NCBI GenBank assembly: GCA_021828715.1
Contig: JAJZDF010000047.1
Coordinates: 1-5,872, forward strand
Direction: 5' to 3'
Origin: Thermoplasmata archaeon
GTDB lineage: Archaea > Thermoplasmatota > Thermoplasmata > Lutacidiplasmatales > UBA184
DNA length: 5,872 bases
This document shows, piece after piece, positions 1-5,270 of this stretch (positions within the stretch are counted from its first letter, which is position 1; the number at the start of each line of letters is the position of its first letter). A program made the translations under genes and the position numbers. The notes beneath the pieces were generated by a model. That model was not told where the DNA came from. It ran no database searches and saw nothing but the letters and a program-made list of their open reading frames with translations.

Positions 1-385
1 GCCCGAGTCGCTTCGGGACCCGGGCGGAGGCGACCGTGCCGGCGAGGAGCTCCGGATCTCCTCCCGGCTCCCGCATCTCGACGAAGAACGTCCGCCGCGG
101 GAGCGGCACGTTCGGGATCGGCGCGTGGCCGAGCACCACGGCGAGGTCGGCCCGAGGCGCCTCGTCGGGGGACGGGAAGTCGCACGCCCCGAAGCACGGC
201 CGCGCGGCGAGGATCACCGGGGCCCCGCCCTCCGCGCGCAGGCGCTCCGCGAGCTCGTGCGCTCCCCGGACGAGTCCCGCGGGGACCTGGAGGACTACGC
301 GGGCCGGTCGCGCCGCGCGGACGGCCGCGAACAGCTCCGGGCCGACCGTGGCGAAGACCGCCGTCCCGTCGTTCCCCTCGGTCAT
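1..385 (-). CDS. dph2: Diphthamide synthase Dph2, N-terminal part (runs off left edge)
   Basis: Partial gene: the first 128 codons, starting with ATG at 385-383 and cut by the window edge; the archaeal family is usually a little over 300 residues. Family knowledge: archaeal Dph2 is a homodimer with an unusual [4Fe-4S] cluster that cleaves S-adenosylmethionine and transfers the 3-amino-3-carboxypropyl group to a histidine of elongation factor 2, the first step of diphthamide synthesis. Seen here: LQVPAGL (residues 32-38), matching the family's 'QxPxGL' strand; RPCFGACD (62-69), matching the conserved YGACD motif, in which Cys68 should be the first of three cluster cysteines; and LGHAPIPN (85-92), matching the family's HFGH-P segment. 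Cys64 is an extra nearby cysteine. The other two expected cluster cysteines lie outside the window. It is last in the visible minus-strand operon, 30 bases after the Nudix gene, with only a weak GGAG-like site upstream. Confidence 0.9.
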   Translation of the reverse strand, partial: MTEGNDGTAVFATVGPELFAAVRAARPARVVLQVPAGLVRGAHELAERLRAEGGAPVILAARPCFGACDFPSPDEAPRADLAVVLGHAPIPNVPLPRRTFFVEMREPGGDPELLAGTVASARVPKRLG

Positions 386-415
386 GCGCGGAGCCGCTCC
401 GACCGGCGGCCGCCG

Positions 416-871
416 CTAAAGGTTTGGGATGCGGCGGGGGAGCCGGGCGAGCGCCGCCCGGTTGTCCGGGTAGTGCAGCCGGGGCCCCGCCTCCTCGGGC
501 GGGAGCCACTCCGAGTCGACGTGCTCGGCGCTCAGCCGCGGAACGAACCCGACGGGGACCCGGACCGCGAAGGCGTGGAGCCGCCAGACCTCGCCGTTGT
601 CGGCCCGGAACCGCACCTGCCAGTCGAGGGAGTCGACCGCCATCGGCTCGAGCAGCCCCGTCTCCTCGCGCAGCTCGCGCCGGAGCGCGGCGTAAAGGTC
701 GGCGTCGTCCGGCTCGACCTTCCCGCTGATCGGGACCCATATCGACCCGCGCGAGGGCGGACGACGGAAGAGGAGGACCCGGAGGGGTGGCCCGGCGTAG
801 AGGTAACCCTCGACGCACTCCCGGGCGACCGGTTCGGAGGGGTCGGGCTCGTCGGACGTCCCGGCGGCCAC
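416..871 (-). CDS. Nudix hydrolase (GTG start)
   Basis: A 151-residue single-domain Nudix protein. The family hydrolyses nucleoside diphosphates linked to another moiety, using Mg2+; the substrate cannot be read from the sequence. The Nudix box spans residues 50-73: Gly50, then Arg65-Glu66-Leu67-x-Glu69-Glu70-x-Gly72-Leu73, so the metal-binding REUxEExGU core is intact. The stretch between Gly50 and Arg65 is one residue longer than the classical spacing, and the usual Glu seven residues after Gly is replaced by acidic Asp55/Asp56. The C-terminal YPDNRAAL (134-141) resembles the tail of a group of small archaeal and bacterial Nudix pyrophosphatases. The start is GTG at 871-869, since no ATG occurs before residue 77; an AGGCGGT site (882-876) that overlaps the NAC stop codon sits 4 bases upstream. 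Residues 1-15 are poorly conserved and acidic. It lies 9 bases after NAC, in the same operon. Confidence 0.9.
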   Translation of the reverse strand: MAAGTSDEPDPSEPVARECVEGYLYAGPPLRVLLFRRPPSRGSIWVPISGKVEPDDADLYAALRRELREETGLLEPMAVDSLDWQVRFRADNGEVWRLHAFAVRVPVGFVPRLSAEHVDSEWLPPEEAGPRLHYPDNRAALARLPRRIPNL

Positions 872-880
872 GGCGACCGC

Positions 881-1273
881 CTACTTGCCGCGGGTCAGCA
901 GCTGCATGATCGCCTCGGCCGGGGCGCCGCGGGCCCGGAAGAGCGCCTCGACCGCCGTCGGCCGGTCGACCTGGGCCTGATCCATCACGAGCTGGACGTC
1001 CTCTTCGGGAGGGCCGGCCGGGGCGCTGGTCCCGCCGGACGGCGCCGGCGCGGGGGTCGTCCCCCGCGGGCGGACGGTCGGGGTGCCGACGACCTGGTAG
1101 GTCGTGATCCCCTGCACCGTCACCACGGTCACGTCCGGTCGCTGGAAGACGTGCTCCTGGGTGCGGGTCCTGAGGACGACCTCCTCGACCCCGTCGATCG
1201 CCTCGCTGCGCATCCCCATGCGCCGCATCATCAGCTCCATCTGGCGCTGGTTGCGGGGTCCGCCGGGGATCAT
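881..1273 (-). CDS. nac: Nascent polypeptide-associated complex protein (archaeal NAC)
   Basis: A 130-residue protein with the full archaeal NAC architecture. Residues 1-20 are Met/Arg-rich (MELMMRRMGM at 12-21), like the ribosome-binding N-terminus of the family. The NAC beta-barrel domain spans about 20-63, with the pattern VVLRT, HVFQRPDVTV and TYQVVG at 57-63. A Pro/Gly/Ala/Thr-rich linker follows (64-88), and the C-terminus is a UBA domain (about 89-127: EEDVQLVMDQAQVDR, then AEAIMQLL). Family knowledge: archaeal NAC forms homodimers that bind ribosomes near the peptide exit tunnel and contact nascent chains. The start is ATG at 1273-1271, with a Shine-Dalgarno AGGAG at 1284-1280, six bases away and overlapping the TAG stop of the CBS gene. 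This suggests translational coupling in the operon. The linker is longer and more proline-rich than I would expect for the family. Confidence 0.97.
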   Translation of the reverse strand: MIPGGPRNQRQMELMMRRMGMRSEAIDGVEEVVLRTRTQEHVFQRPDVTVVTVQGITTYQVVGTPTVRPRGTTPAPAPSGGTSAPAGPPEEDVQLVMDQAQVDRPTAVEALFRARGAPAEAIMQLLTRGK

Positions 1274-1279
1274 CGGCCG

Positions 1280-1284
1280 CTCCT
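1280..1284 (-). promoter_or_regulatory. Ribosome-binding site of NAC, overlapping the CBS stop codon
   Basis: AGGAG on the minus strand, six bases before the NAC ATG. Its first two bases are the last two of the TAG stop of the upstream CBS gene (1285-1283). Termination and initiation sites therefore overlap, which is the usual geometry for translational coupling. Confidence 0.7.
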
Positions 1285-2512
1285 ACGCCTCGTCCGTCGT
1301 GGCGGCGCGGATCCGCCGCTCGAGCTCGGGGTCGGCGCTCTCCTGGTCGTCGACGCCGCGGCGCCGCCGGCGGGATTGCTGGCGCCGGTTCTCGGTCTCC
1401 CGCCGGAGCTGGCCGGCGAGCTCCTCGAGGATCGCGGAGACGGCCGCCATCAGGTTCCAGCCGGTCTGGGAGGCGAAGACGATGCCGAGGTCCGTGTGAA
1501 GGCGGCCCTCGACGGTGATGTCGGCGGTCCGATGGGTCGAGTGGGGGCTCAGGTGAAGGCTGAAGACGATCGGGCGGGCGTGCCGCGCGATCCGCTTCAA
1601 CCCCTGGGCGACCAGGTGGTCGATGTCGGCGAGGAGGGCGGGGTCGCTCGACCCCCGGAGGCCCGTGATCTCGACGTAGCAGTCCTCGATGCCCCCGCTC
1701 GCGCGTTGGGCGCGGGCGGCGCCGACGACGAGGCCGAGCAGATCGGCCTGCCCGACGATCCGCGTCGGGCGGTCCCGGTCGACCACGAAGACGCTGGAGA
1801 CTCCCGCCCGGGTCATCCGGACGGCGGCCTCGACCGCATCGGCATCCTCCCCGATCGTGACGGCCGGGCTCCGCATGAACGAATCGACGCGGACATCGAG
1901 CGCCCGCGTGGTCTGGGGGAGGTCGCGCTTCCCGCCGGAATCCGGCCGCCAGAGGACCGACGCCAGGTCCGCGACCCCGACCGCACCGACGAGCCGGCCC
2001 TTCCGGTCGACGACCGGCAGCGGGTGTTCCTCCAGGGTCCGGAACTGCGCCTGAAGGTGGCGGACCGTGTCGTCCTCGCGGAGGAGGACGGTCGCCGGGG
2101 AACCGAGCCGGCCGACCGGCTCCCGCGGGAGGCCGGGGCTCTTGGCGAGCGCGGCGACGAGATCGGTACGCGAGACAATCCCGAGGAGCTCGCCCTTCTT
2201 GCCGAGCACCGGGGCCGCGCGCAAGCCGCTGCCGAGCAGCGTCTCGGCGACCTCGGGCAGCGTGAGGTTGACCGTGATGAGCGGGGCGGTCGTGAGGAGG
2301 CCCGAGACCTTCGAGGTCGCGGCCCGGCTCACCCGTCGGGCCAGGGACTCGAAGGTGATCATCCCCGCGAATCGGCGGCCGTCGACGACCGGCACCTCAT
2401 GGTACCCCCGGGCGCGCATGATCCCGAGGGCCTGCGAGATCGGGGCCTCCAGCGGGATCGTAACGGGGCGGGTCGACATCACGTCGCCGACGGTCGGCCA
2501 TCCGGTAGGCAT
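1283..2512 (-). CDS. Four-CBS-domain protein with C-terminal HPF/RaiA-like domain
   Basis: A 409-residue protein. Four CBS motifs, making two Bateman modules, lie at about 7-60, 70-120, 131-186 and 207-260; each shows the typical pattern of 'V-x-x-x-M/L', a helix, then 'hPVVD-x-G-x-L-x-G-h-h-x-x-x-D-L' (for example HEVPVVDG, APVLGKKGELLGIVSRTDL, LPVVDRKGRLVGAVGVADL). CBS pairs generally bind adenosine nucleotides. Residues 278-372 resemble the hibernation-promoting factor/RaiA (S30AE) fold: VEITGL, a helix at 290-308, two strands (VFSLHLS and TADITVEGRLHT), then GWNLMAAVSAILEELAGQL, which matches the family's 'D-x-Y-A-A-I-D-x-x-x-x-K-L-x-x-Q-L' helix. An Arg-rich segment (376-385) and an acidic tail complete it. 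My inference is an adenylate-sensing ribosome hibernation factor. The ATG at 2512 is preceded by a weak GGATGG site (2525-2520). NAC follows 9 bases downstream. Confidence 0.92.
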   Translation of the reverse strand: MPTGWPTVGDVMSTRPVTIPLEAPISQALGIMRARGYHEVPVVDGRRFAGMITFESLARRVSRAATSKVSGLLTTAPLITVNLTLPEVAETLLGSGLRAAPVLGKKGELLGIVSRTDLVAALAKSPGLPREPVGRLGSPATVLLREDDTVRHLQAQFRTLEEHPLPVVDRKGRLVGAVGVADLASVLWRPDSGGKRDLPQTTRALDVRVDSFMRSPAVTIGEDADAVEAAVRMTRAGVSSVFVVDRDRPTRIVGQADLLGLVVGAARAQRASGGIEDCYVEITGLRGSSDPALLADIDHLVAQGLKRIARHARPIVFSLHLSPHSTHRTADITVEGRLHTDLGIVFASQTGWNLMAAVSAILEELAGQLRRETENRRQQSRRRRRGVDDQESADPELERRIRAATTDEA

Positions 2513-2566
2513 GGACGGCCCATCCGACGCGGGGGTCTTAGCCCCTCCGTATCGCCCGACCCCCGC
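2513..2566 (-). other. 54-base spacer between acetyltransferase and CBS genes
   Basis: This is the longest gap in the minus-strand unit. It contains a short inverted repeat, GGGG-CTAAGA-CCCC on the minus strand (about 2532-2545), with no T-run after it and no clear TATA element. I cannot call it a terminator or a promoter. It holds the weak GGATGG ribosome-binding candidate for the CBS gene and is open in the frame shared by both flanking genes. Confidence 0.35.
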
Positions 2567-3094
2567 CTACGGGAGGGGACGGGCCATCTGGTAGCCGTTC
2601 TCCCCGTCCGAGTAGTACCCCCGGAGGAGGTCGACCACGGAGTACTCGAACCGGGTATAGAACCGGATCGCGGTCGCGTTGGAGACGCGGACCTCGAGCG
2701 TGACCCGGCGATAGCCGCGGTCGCGGCATCGCTGAAGGAACGTGGACATCAGCCGGTGGCCGATGCCCCGGGTCCGCCACGGGCGGTCGACGGCGAACAT
2801 CAGGATGCGCGCCTCCCGGGGGACCTGGCAGACCCCGAGGAGGAACGCGAGGGGGATATCCCGCGGGTCGACCGCGACGAGGAAGCCGTCGGGCCACTCG
2901 GCGCTCAGGGAGTGGTAGAGGCTCGGGTCGTAGTGTTCGTGCAACGCGTCGGCGACGATCGCGGCGACGAACGGGACGTCGGTGGCGCGGAAGCCGCGGA
3001 GGGAGACTCCGGGGTCGGGGAGGTCGGACGGGACGAGCGCGGGGCCGGGCGCAGAATCAGCGATACATCTCACCCGCCCCGGCCGGTGTGGCAT
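2567..3094 (-). CDS. rimI: GNAT N-acetyltransferase, RimI/Ard1 type
   Basis: A 175-residue GNAT-fold protein. Family knowledge: archaeal RimI/Ard1 enzymes transfer acetyl from acetyl-CoA to N-terminal alpha-amines of proteins, often at or after the ribosome. Seen here: the domain starts at about residue 30 (VSLRGFRATD); motif A has the core strand ILMFAVD (97-103) and the acetyl-CoA loop R107-T-R-G110-I-G112; motif B is LEVRVSNATAIRFYTRF (133-149), with the RimI-typical N139 and Y146; the end YYSDGENGYQM (160-170) matches the 'YYxDGExAYxM' ending of archaeal N-terminal acetyltransferases. The ATG at 3094 gives a 38-base overlap with the PAC2 gene and about 29 unconserved N-terminal residues. 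A GTG at codon 8 (3073-3071) is an alternative start, leaving a 17-base overlap; neither has a strong ribosome-binding site. Its exact substrate is not determinable here. Confidence 0.92.
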   Translation of the reverse strand: MPHRPGRVRCIADSAPGPALVPSDLPDPGVSLRGFRATDVPFVAAIVADALHEHYDPSLYHSLSAEWPDGFLVAVDPRDIPLAFLLGVCQVPREARILMFAVDRPWRTRGIGHRLMSTFLQRCRDRGYRRVTLEVRVSNATAIRFYTRFEYSVVDLLRGYYSDGENGYQMARPLP

Positions 3095-3869
3095 CCCGCA
3101 TCGTGGCCATCGACTGCTTCGTTTGGCGGAGGTTCGCGCGGACCTCCGCCTCGATCTGCTTCGCCTTCTCCCGGAGCGGCTTCGTGTCCAGGGAGAGGAG
3201 CGGGACGAGGGGGTTCACCGTCTCGATGAGCTTCGCCGCCGCGCGGGCATCCGGGTAATCCTTGTGCGCCTGGGCGACCAGGCACAGGACCGGGGTCGTC
3301 CGTTCGATCGCGCCGAGCAGCAGGCCGCCCGCCAACCCGGTGACGACCCCGTTCGCCGCCGGGAAGCGGTACTTCTCGAGGAGGGGGGCGGCGGCGCGGT
3401 TCGCCATCGCGACGATCCGGGCGTCGCTCCCGACCTCCCCCTCGAGCGGCTGGCCCTCGAGGGCCACGACGAGGTGGACCCCCTTCGCCTCCGCCCAGTC
3501 GAGCAGGACGCGGGCGAGGCAGTTCAGGAGATCGACCGGCGGTTGGATGTCGGCGAGGGTCACGACGAGCTGGTCGCAGGATCGGTCCACGCCGCAGACG
3601 AGCTTGCTCGCGTACAGGCGGACCGGGGCACTGACGAGCCCCTCCTCCATGACGACCGTGGGGGGGAACGCCTCGCACGTCACGTAGGCGATCGGCTCCA
3701 TGTCGAGGGCGCGGACGAGGTACGACGCCGCCACCGAGCCGACCAGCCCGTGCGTCGGGAACCCCACGACCATCATGGCGCCGGTCAGGGATTCCTCGCG
3801 GGTGTCGACCACGGCCACTCCGGTCGTCGCCATCGGATCCCGTGCGGCGCGAGAGGGCTTCCACCTCAT
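3057..3869 (-). CDS. PAC2-family proteasome assembly chaperone/activator
   Basis: A 270-residue PAC2-family protein, the archaeal counterpart of PbaA/PbaB and eukaryotic PAC2. These bind 20S proteasome alpha subunits and assist assembly or open the gate. Seen here: the N-terminal family motif VVGFPTHGLVGSVAASYLV (34-52), MEPIAYV (57-63), a nucleotide-fold-like core with VVALEGQP (134-141), GVVTGLAGGLLLGA (174-187) and PVLCLVAQA (193-201), then a charged helix (about 230-255) that may form a coiled coil. The protein ends in Met-Tyr-Arg, which fits the HbYX (hydrophobic-Tyr-any) tail used to dock into the proteasome alpha ring. The ATG at 3869 is preceded by AAGGAG (3885-3880) at 10 bases. An internal ATG at codon 13 (3833) would also leave the whole domain; the ribosome-binding site favours the first. 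It is the first gene of the minus-strand unit, with a TATA-like element about 50 bases upstream. Confidence 0.94.
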   Translation of the reverse strand: MRWKPSRAARDPMATTGVAVVDTREESLTGAMMVVGFPTHGLVGSVAASYLVRALDMEPIAYVTCEAFPPTVVMEEGLVSAPVRLYASKLVCGVDRSCDQLVVTLADIQPPVDLLNCLARVLLDWAEAKGVHLVVALEGQPLEGEVGSDARIVAMANRAAAPLLEKYRFPAANGVVTGLAGGLLLGAIERTTPVLCLVAQAHKDYPDARAAAKLIETVNPLVPLLSLDTKPLREKAKQIEAEVRANLRQTKQSMATMRDATPAGAGEMYR

Positions 3870-3879
3870 CTGCTTTGGG

Positions 3880-3885
3880 CTCCTT
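3880..3885 (-). promoter_or_regulatory. Ribosome-binding site of the PAC2 gene
   Basis: AAGGAG on the minus strand, 10 bases before the ATG at 3869. It supports that start over the internal ATG at 3833. It would lie inside a leader of about 26 bases if transcription starts at the usual distance from the TATA-like element at 3918-3924. Confidence 0.6.
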
Positions 3886-3905
3886 CGGACGCTCCCCGGC
3901 TCCGA

Positions 3906-3915
3906 CGACCGGTCG
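3906..3915. repeat. 10-bp palindrome beside the TATA-like element
   Basis: CGACCGGTCG is a perfect 10-bp palindrome two bases to the left of the TATA-like element. It lies between that element and the predicted minus-strand start site, a usual place for a repressor operator. GC-rich palindromes are common by chance in such DNA, so function is unproven. Confidence 0.35.
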
Positions 3916-3916
3916 C

Positions 3917-3924
3917 CTTAATAT
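3917..3924. promoter_or_regulatory. TATA-like element shared by two divergent units
   Basis: CTTAATAT is the most AT-rich octamer near a gene start in this window and sits in the only divergent intergenic gap. On the plus strand its centre is about 30 bases before the ATG at 3951. With the usual 26-27 base spacing of archaeal TATA boxes to the start site, the plus transcript would begin within a few bases of that ATG (leaderless or nearly so). On the minus strand (ATATTAAG) the predicted start is near 3895, giving a leader of about 26 bases that contains the AAGGAG site. No purine-rich BRE is obvious on either side. Which direction it serves, or whether it serves both, is inference. Confidence 0.55.
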
Positions 3925-3932
3925 GCCCGGAG

Positions 3933-3945
3933 CCCCGGTCCGGGG
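3933..3945. repeat. 13-bp inverted repeat over the predicted plus-strand start site
   Basis: CCCCGG-T-CCGGGG is a perfect 6-bp inverted repeat with a one-base centre. It lies between the TATA-like element and the sulfoquinovose synthase ATG and shares the core CCGGTC with the palindrome at 3906-3915. It could be an operator for the plus-strand unit or chance in GC-rich DNA. Confidence 0.35.
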
Positions 3946-3950
3946 GGACG

Positions 3951-5258
3951 ATGAAGGTCCTCATCACGGGGGTCGACGGCTACTCGGGGTGGCCGCTCGC
4001 CCTCCATCTCCTCGCGCGGGGACACGACGTCGCCGGCGTCGACAATCTCGTCACCCGCCGCCGGGTGAAGGAGGTCGGGAGTTGGTCGGCGACCCCGATC
4101 CCGTCCGTCGCCCGCCGACTCGCCGCCGTCCGGGAGGTGCTGGGCCGGGAGCTCCGCTTCTACCGGGGCGACCTCGGGAACTGGTCGTTCGTCCGCTCGG
4201 TCCTCGAGACGGAGCGTCCGGAGGCGATCGTCCACCTCGCCGAGCAACGGTCGGCCCCGTACTCGATGATCGACGTGCATCACGCCGTCGCGACGCAGGT
4301 CGAGAACCTCACGGGCACCCTCCACCTCCTGTATGGGATCAAGGAGATCGTCCCGGACGCCCACCTCGTGAAGATGGGGACGATGGGCGAATACGGGACC
4401 CCGAACGTCGACATCCCCGAAGGGTACTTCGAGGTCGAGTTCCGCGGCCGCAAGGACCTGCTGCCGTTCCCCCGCCAGGCGGGGTCGTGGTACCACTGGA
4501 GCAAGGTCTTCGACTCGGGGGACGTCATGTTCGCGGCGAAGGTTTTCCGCCTTCGGGCGACCGACGTGATGCAGGGGGTCCTCTACGGGGTCCGGACCCC
4601 CGAGATCACCGACGACCGTCTCGTGACCCGTTTCGACTTCGACGAGACGTGGGGGACCGCCCTCAACCGCTTCATCGCCCAGGCGGTCCTCGGAGTGCCG
4701 CTCACGCCGTACGGGAAGGGAGAGCAGCGCCGGGGCTTCATCGCGCTCGAGGATTCGATGCAGTCGCTGCGGCTGGCGCTCGAGAATCCGGCGGCGCCCG
4801 GGGAGTACCGGGTCTTCAACCAGTTCGACGCCGCCTATTCCGTGAACGAGCTCGCCGAGCGGGTCGCCCGGATCGCGACCGAGCTCGGCCTCCGGCCCAC
4901 GATCGAACATCCGCCCGACCCGCGCGTCGAGGCGGAGCAGCACTACTACCAGCCCCTCCACGAACGACTGCCCGCGCTCGGCTACCGGCGTACCCGGGAG
5001 CTCGACGACGTGATCCGGGAGATCTTTCACGACCTCCTCCGGTGGCGTCGACGCCTGGTCGCCCGTCGCCATGTCGTCGCCCCGACCGTCAACTGGCGGC
5101 TGCCGGACAGCCACGGGCTTCTCCGCGCCCGCCAACCCGCCGACCCGCGGGGGCTCCCGCCGTCCGTACCCCCGGAGCCGGCCGGACCGGCGCCCGGTAC
5201 GACCCCGACGTCGGCCCCGACCGCCGTTTCCGCGGGTCCGACCGACCCGACGGCGTAG
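3951..5258 (+). CDS. sqdB: UDP-sulfoquinovose synthase (SQD1/SqdB/Agl3 type)
   Basis: A 435-residue extended short-chain dehydrogenase/reductase. Family knowledge: the NAD-dependent enzyme converts UDP-glucose and sulfite to UDP-sulfoquinovose, the donor of the sulfosugar in sulfolipids and, in some archaea, N-glycans. Seen here: the dinucleotide loop TGVDGYSGW (6-14, Gly7/Gly10/Gly13); EQRSAPYSMID (98-108), a signature shared with plant SQD1; LVKMGTMGEYGTPN (139-152) with Thr144; YHWSK (Tyr181, Lys185); QGVLYGV (208-214); GTALNRF (235-241); YGKGEQRRG (254-262); and NPRVEAEEHYY-like DPRVEAEQHYY (323-333). Thr144, Tyr181 and Lys185 match Thr145, Tyr182 and Lys186 of Arabidopsis SQD1. The family core ends near APTVNWR (377-383); about 50 further residues form a Pro/Ala/Thr-rich tail not expected in the family. 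A GGGGGG run precedes the ATG, but leaderless initiation is also possible. Confidence 0.96.
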   Translation: MKVLITGVDGYSGWPLALHLLARGHDVAGVDNLVTRRRVKEVGSWSATPIPSVARRLAAVREVLGRELRFYRGDLGNWSFVRSVLETERPEAIVHLAEQRSAPYSMIDVHHAVATQVENLTGTLHLLYGIKEIVPDAHLVKMGTMGEYGTPNVDIPEGYFEVEFRGRKDLLPFPRQAGSWYHWSKVFDSGDVMFAAKVFRLRATDVMQGVLYGVRTPEITDDRLVTRFDFDETWGTALNRFIAQAVLGVPLTPYGKGEQRRGFIALEDSMQSLRLALENPAAPGEYRVFNQFDAAYSVNELAERVARIATELGLRPTIEHPPDPRVEAEQHYYQPLHERLPALGYRRTRELDDVIREIFHDLLRWRRRLVARRHVVAPTVNWRLPDSHGLLRARQPADPRGLPPSVPPEPAGPAPGTTPTSAPTAVSAGPTDPTA

Positions 5259-5270
5259 GGGCGGCCCGCC

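Noticed and set aside
2530..2548. Short GGGG/CCCC inverted repeat as a terminator after the acetyltransferase gene
   Set aside because: A four-pair stem with no T-run is weak evidence and is expected often in such GC-rich DNA.
386..2566. TAG as a pyrrolysine codon creating a giant fusion protein
   Set aside because: Each TAG falls at the normal end of a well-known family, none occurs inside a gene, and several overlap ribosome-binding sites. The shared reading frame is reported as a finding, but recoding is not supported here.
125..3229. A 1,034-codon open frame on the plus strand
   Set aside because: It is antisense to five real genes that share one register, so GC-biased codons leave the opposite frame free of stops. 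Its translation is Arg/Gly/Pro/Asp-rich low complexity with no recognisable domain, while the minus-strand products match known families.
3262..3921. Smaller plus-strand open frames opposite the PAC2 gene (3262-3687 and 3700-3921)
   Set aside because: Fully antisense to PAC2, Arg/Ser/Thr/Pro-rich and without domains or ribosome-binding sites.
2982..3950. In-frame upstream extension of the sulfoquinovose synthase to 2982
   Set aside because: The extra residues are low complexity, antisense to PAC2 and GNAT, and run through the promoter gap. The ATG at 3951 begins exactly at the family's first strand and dinucleotide loop.
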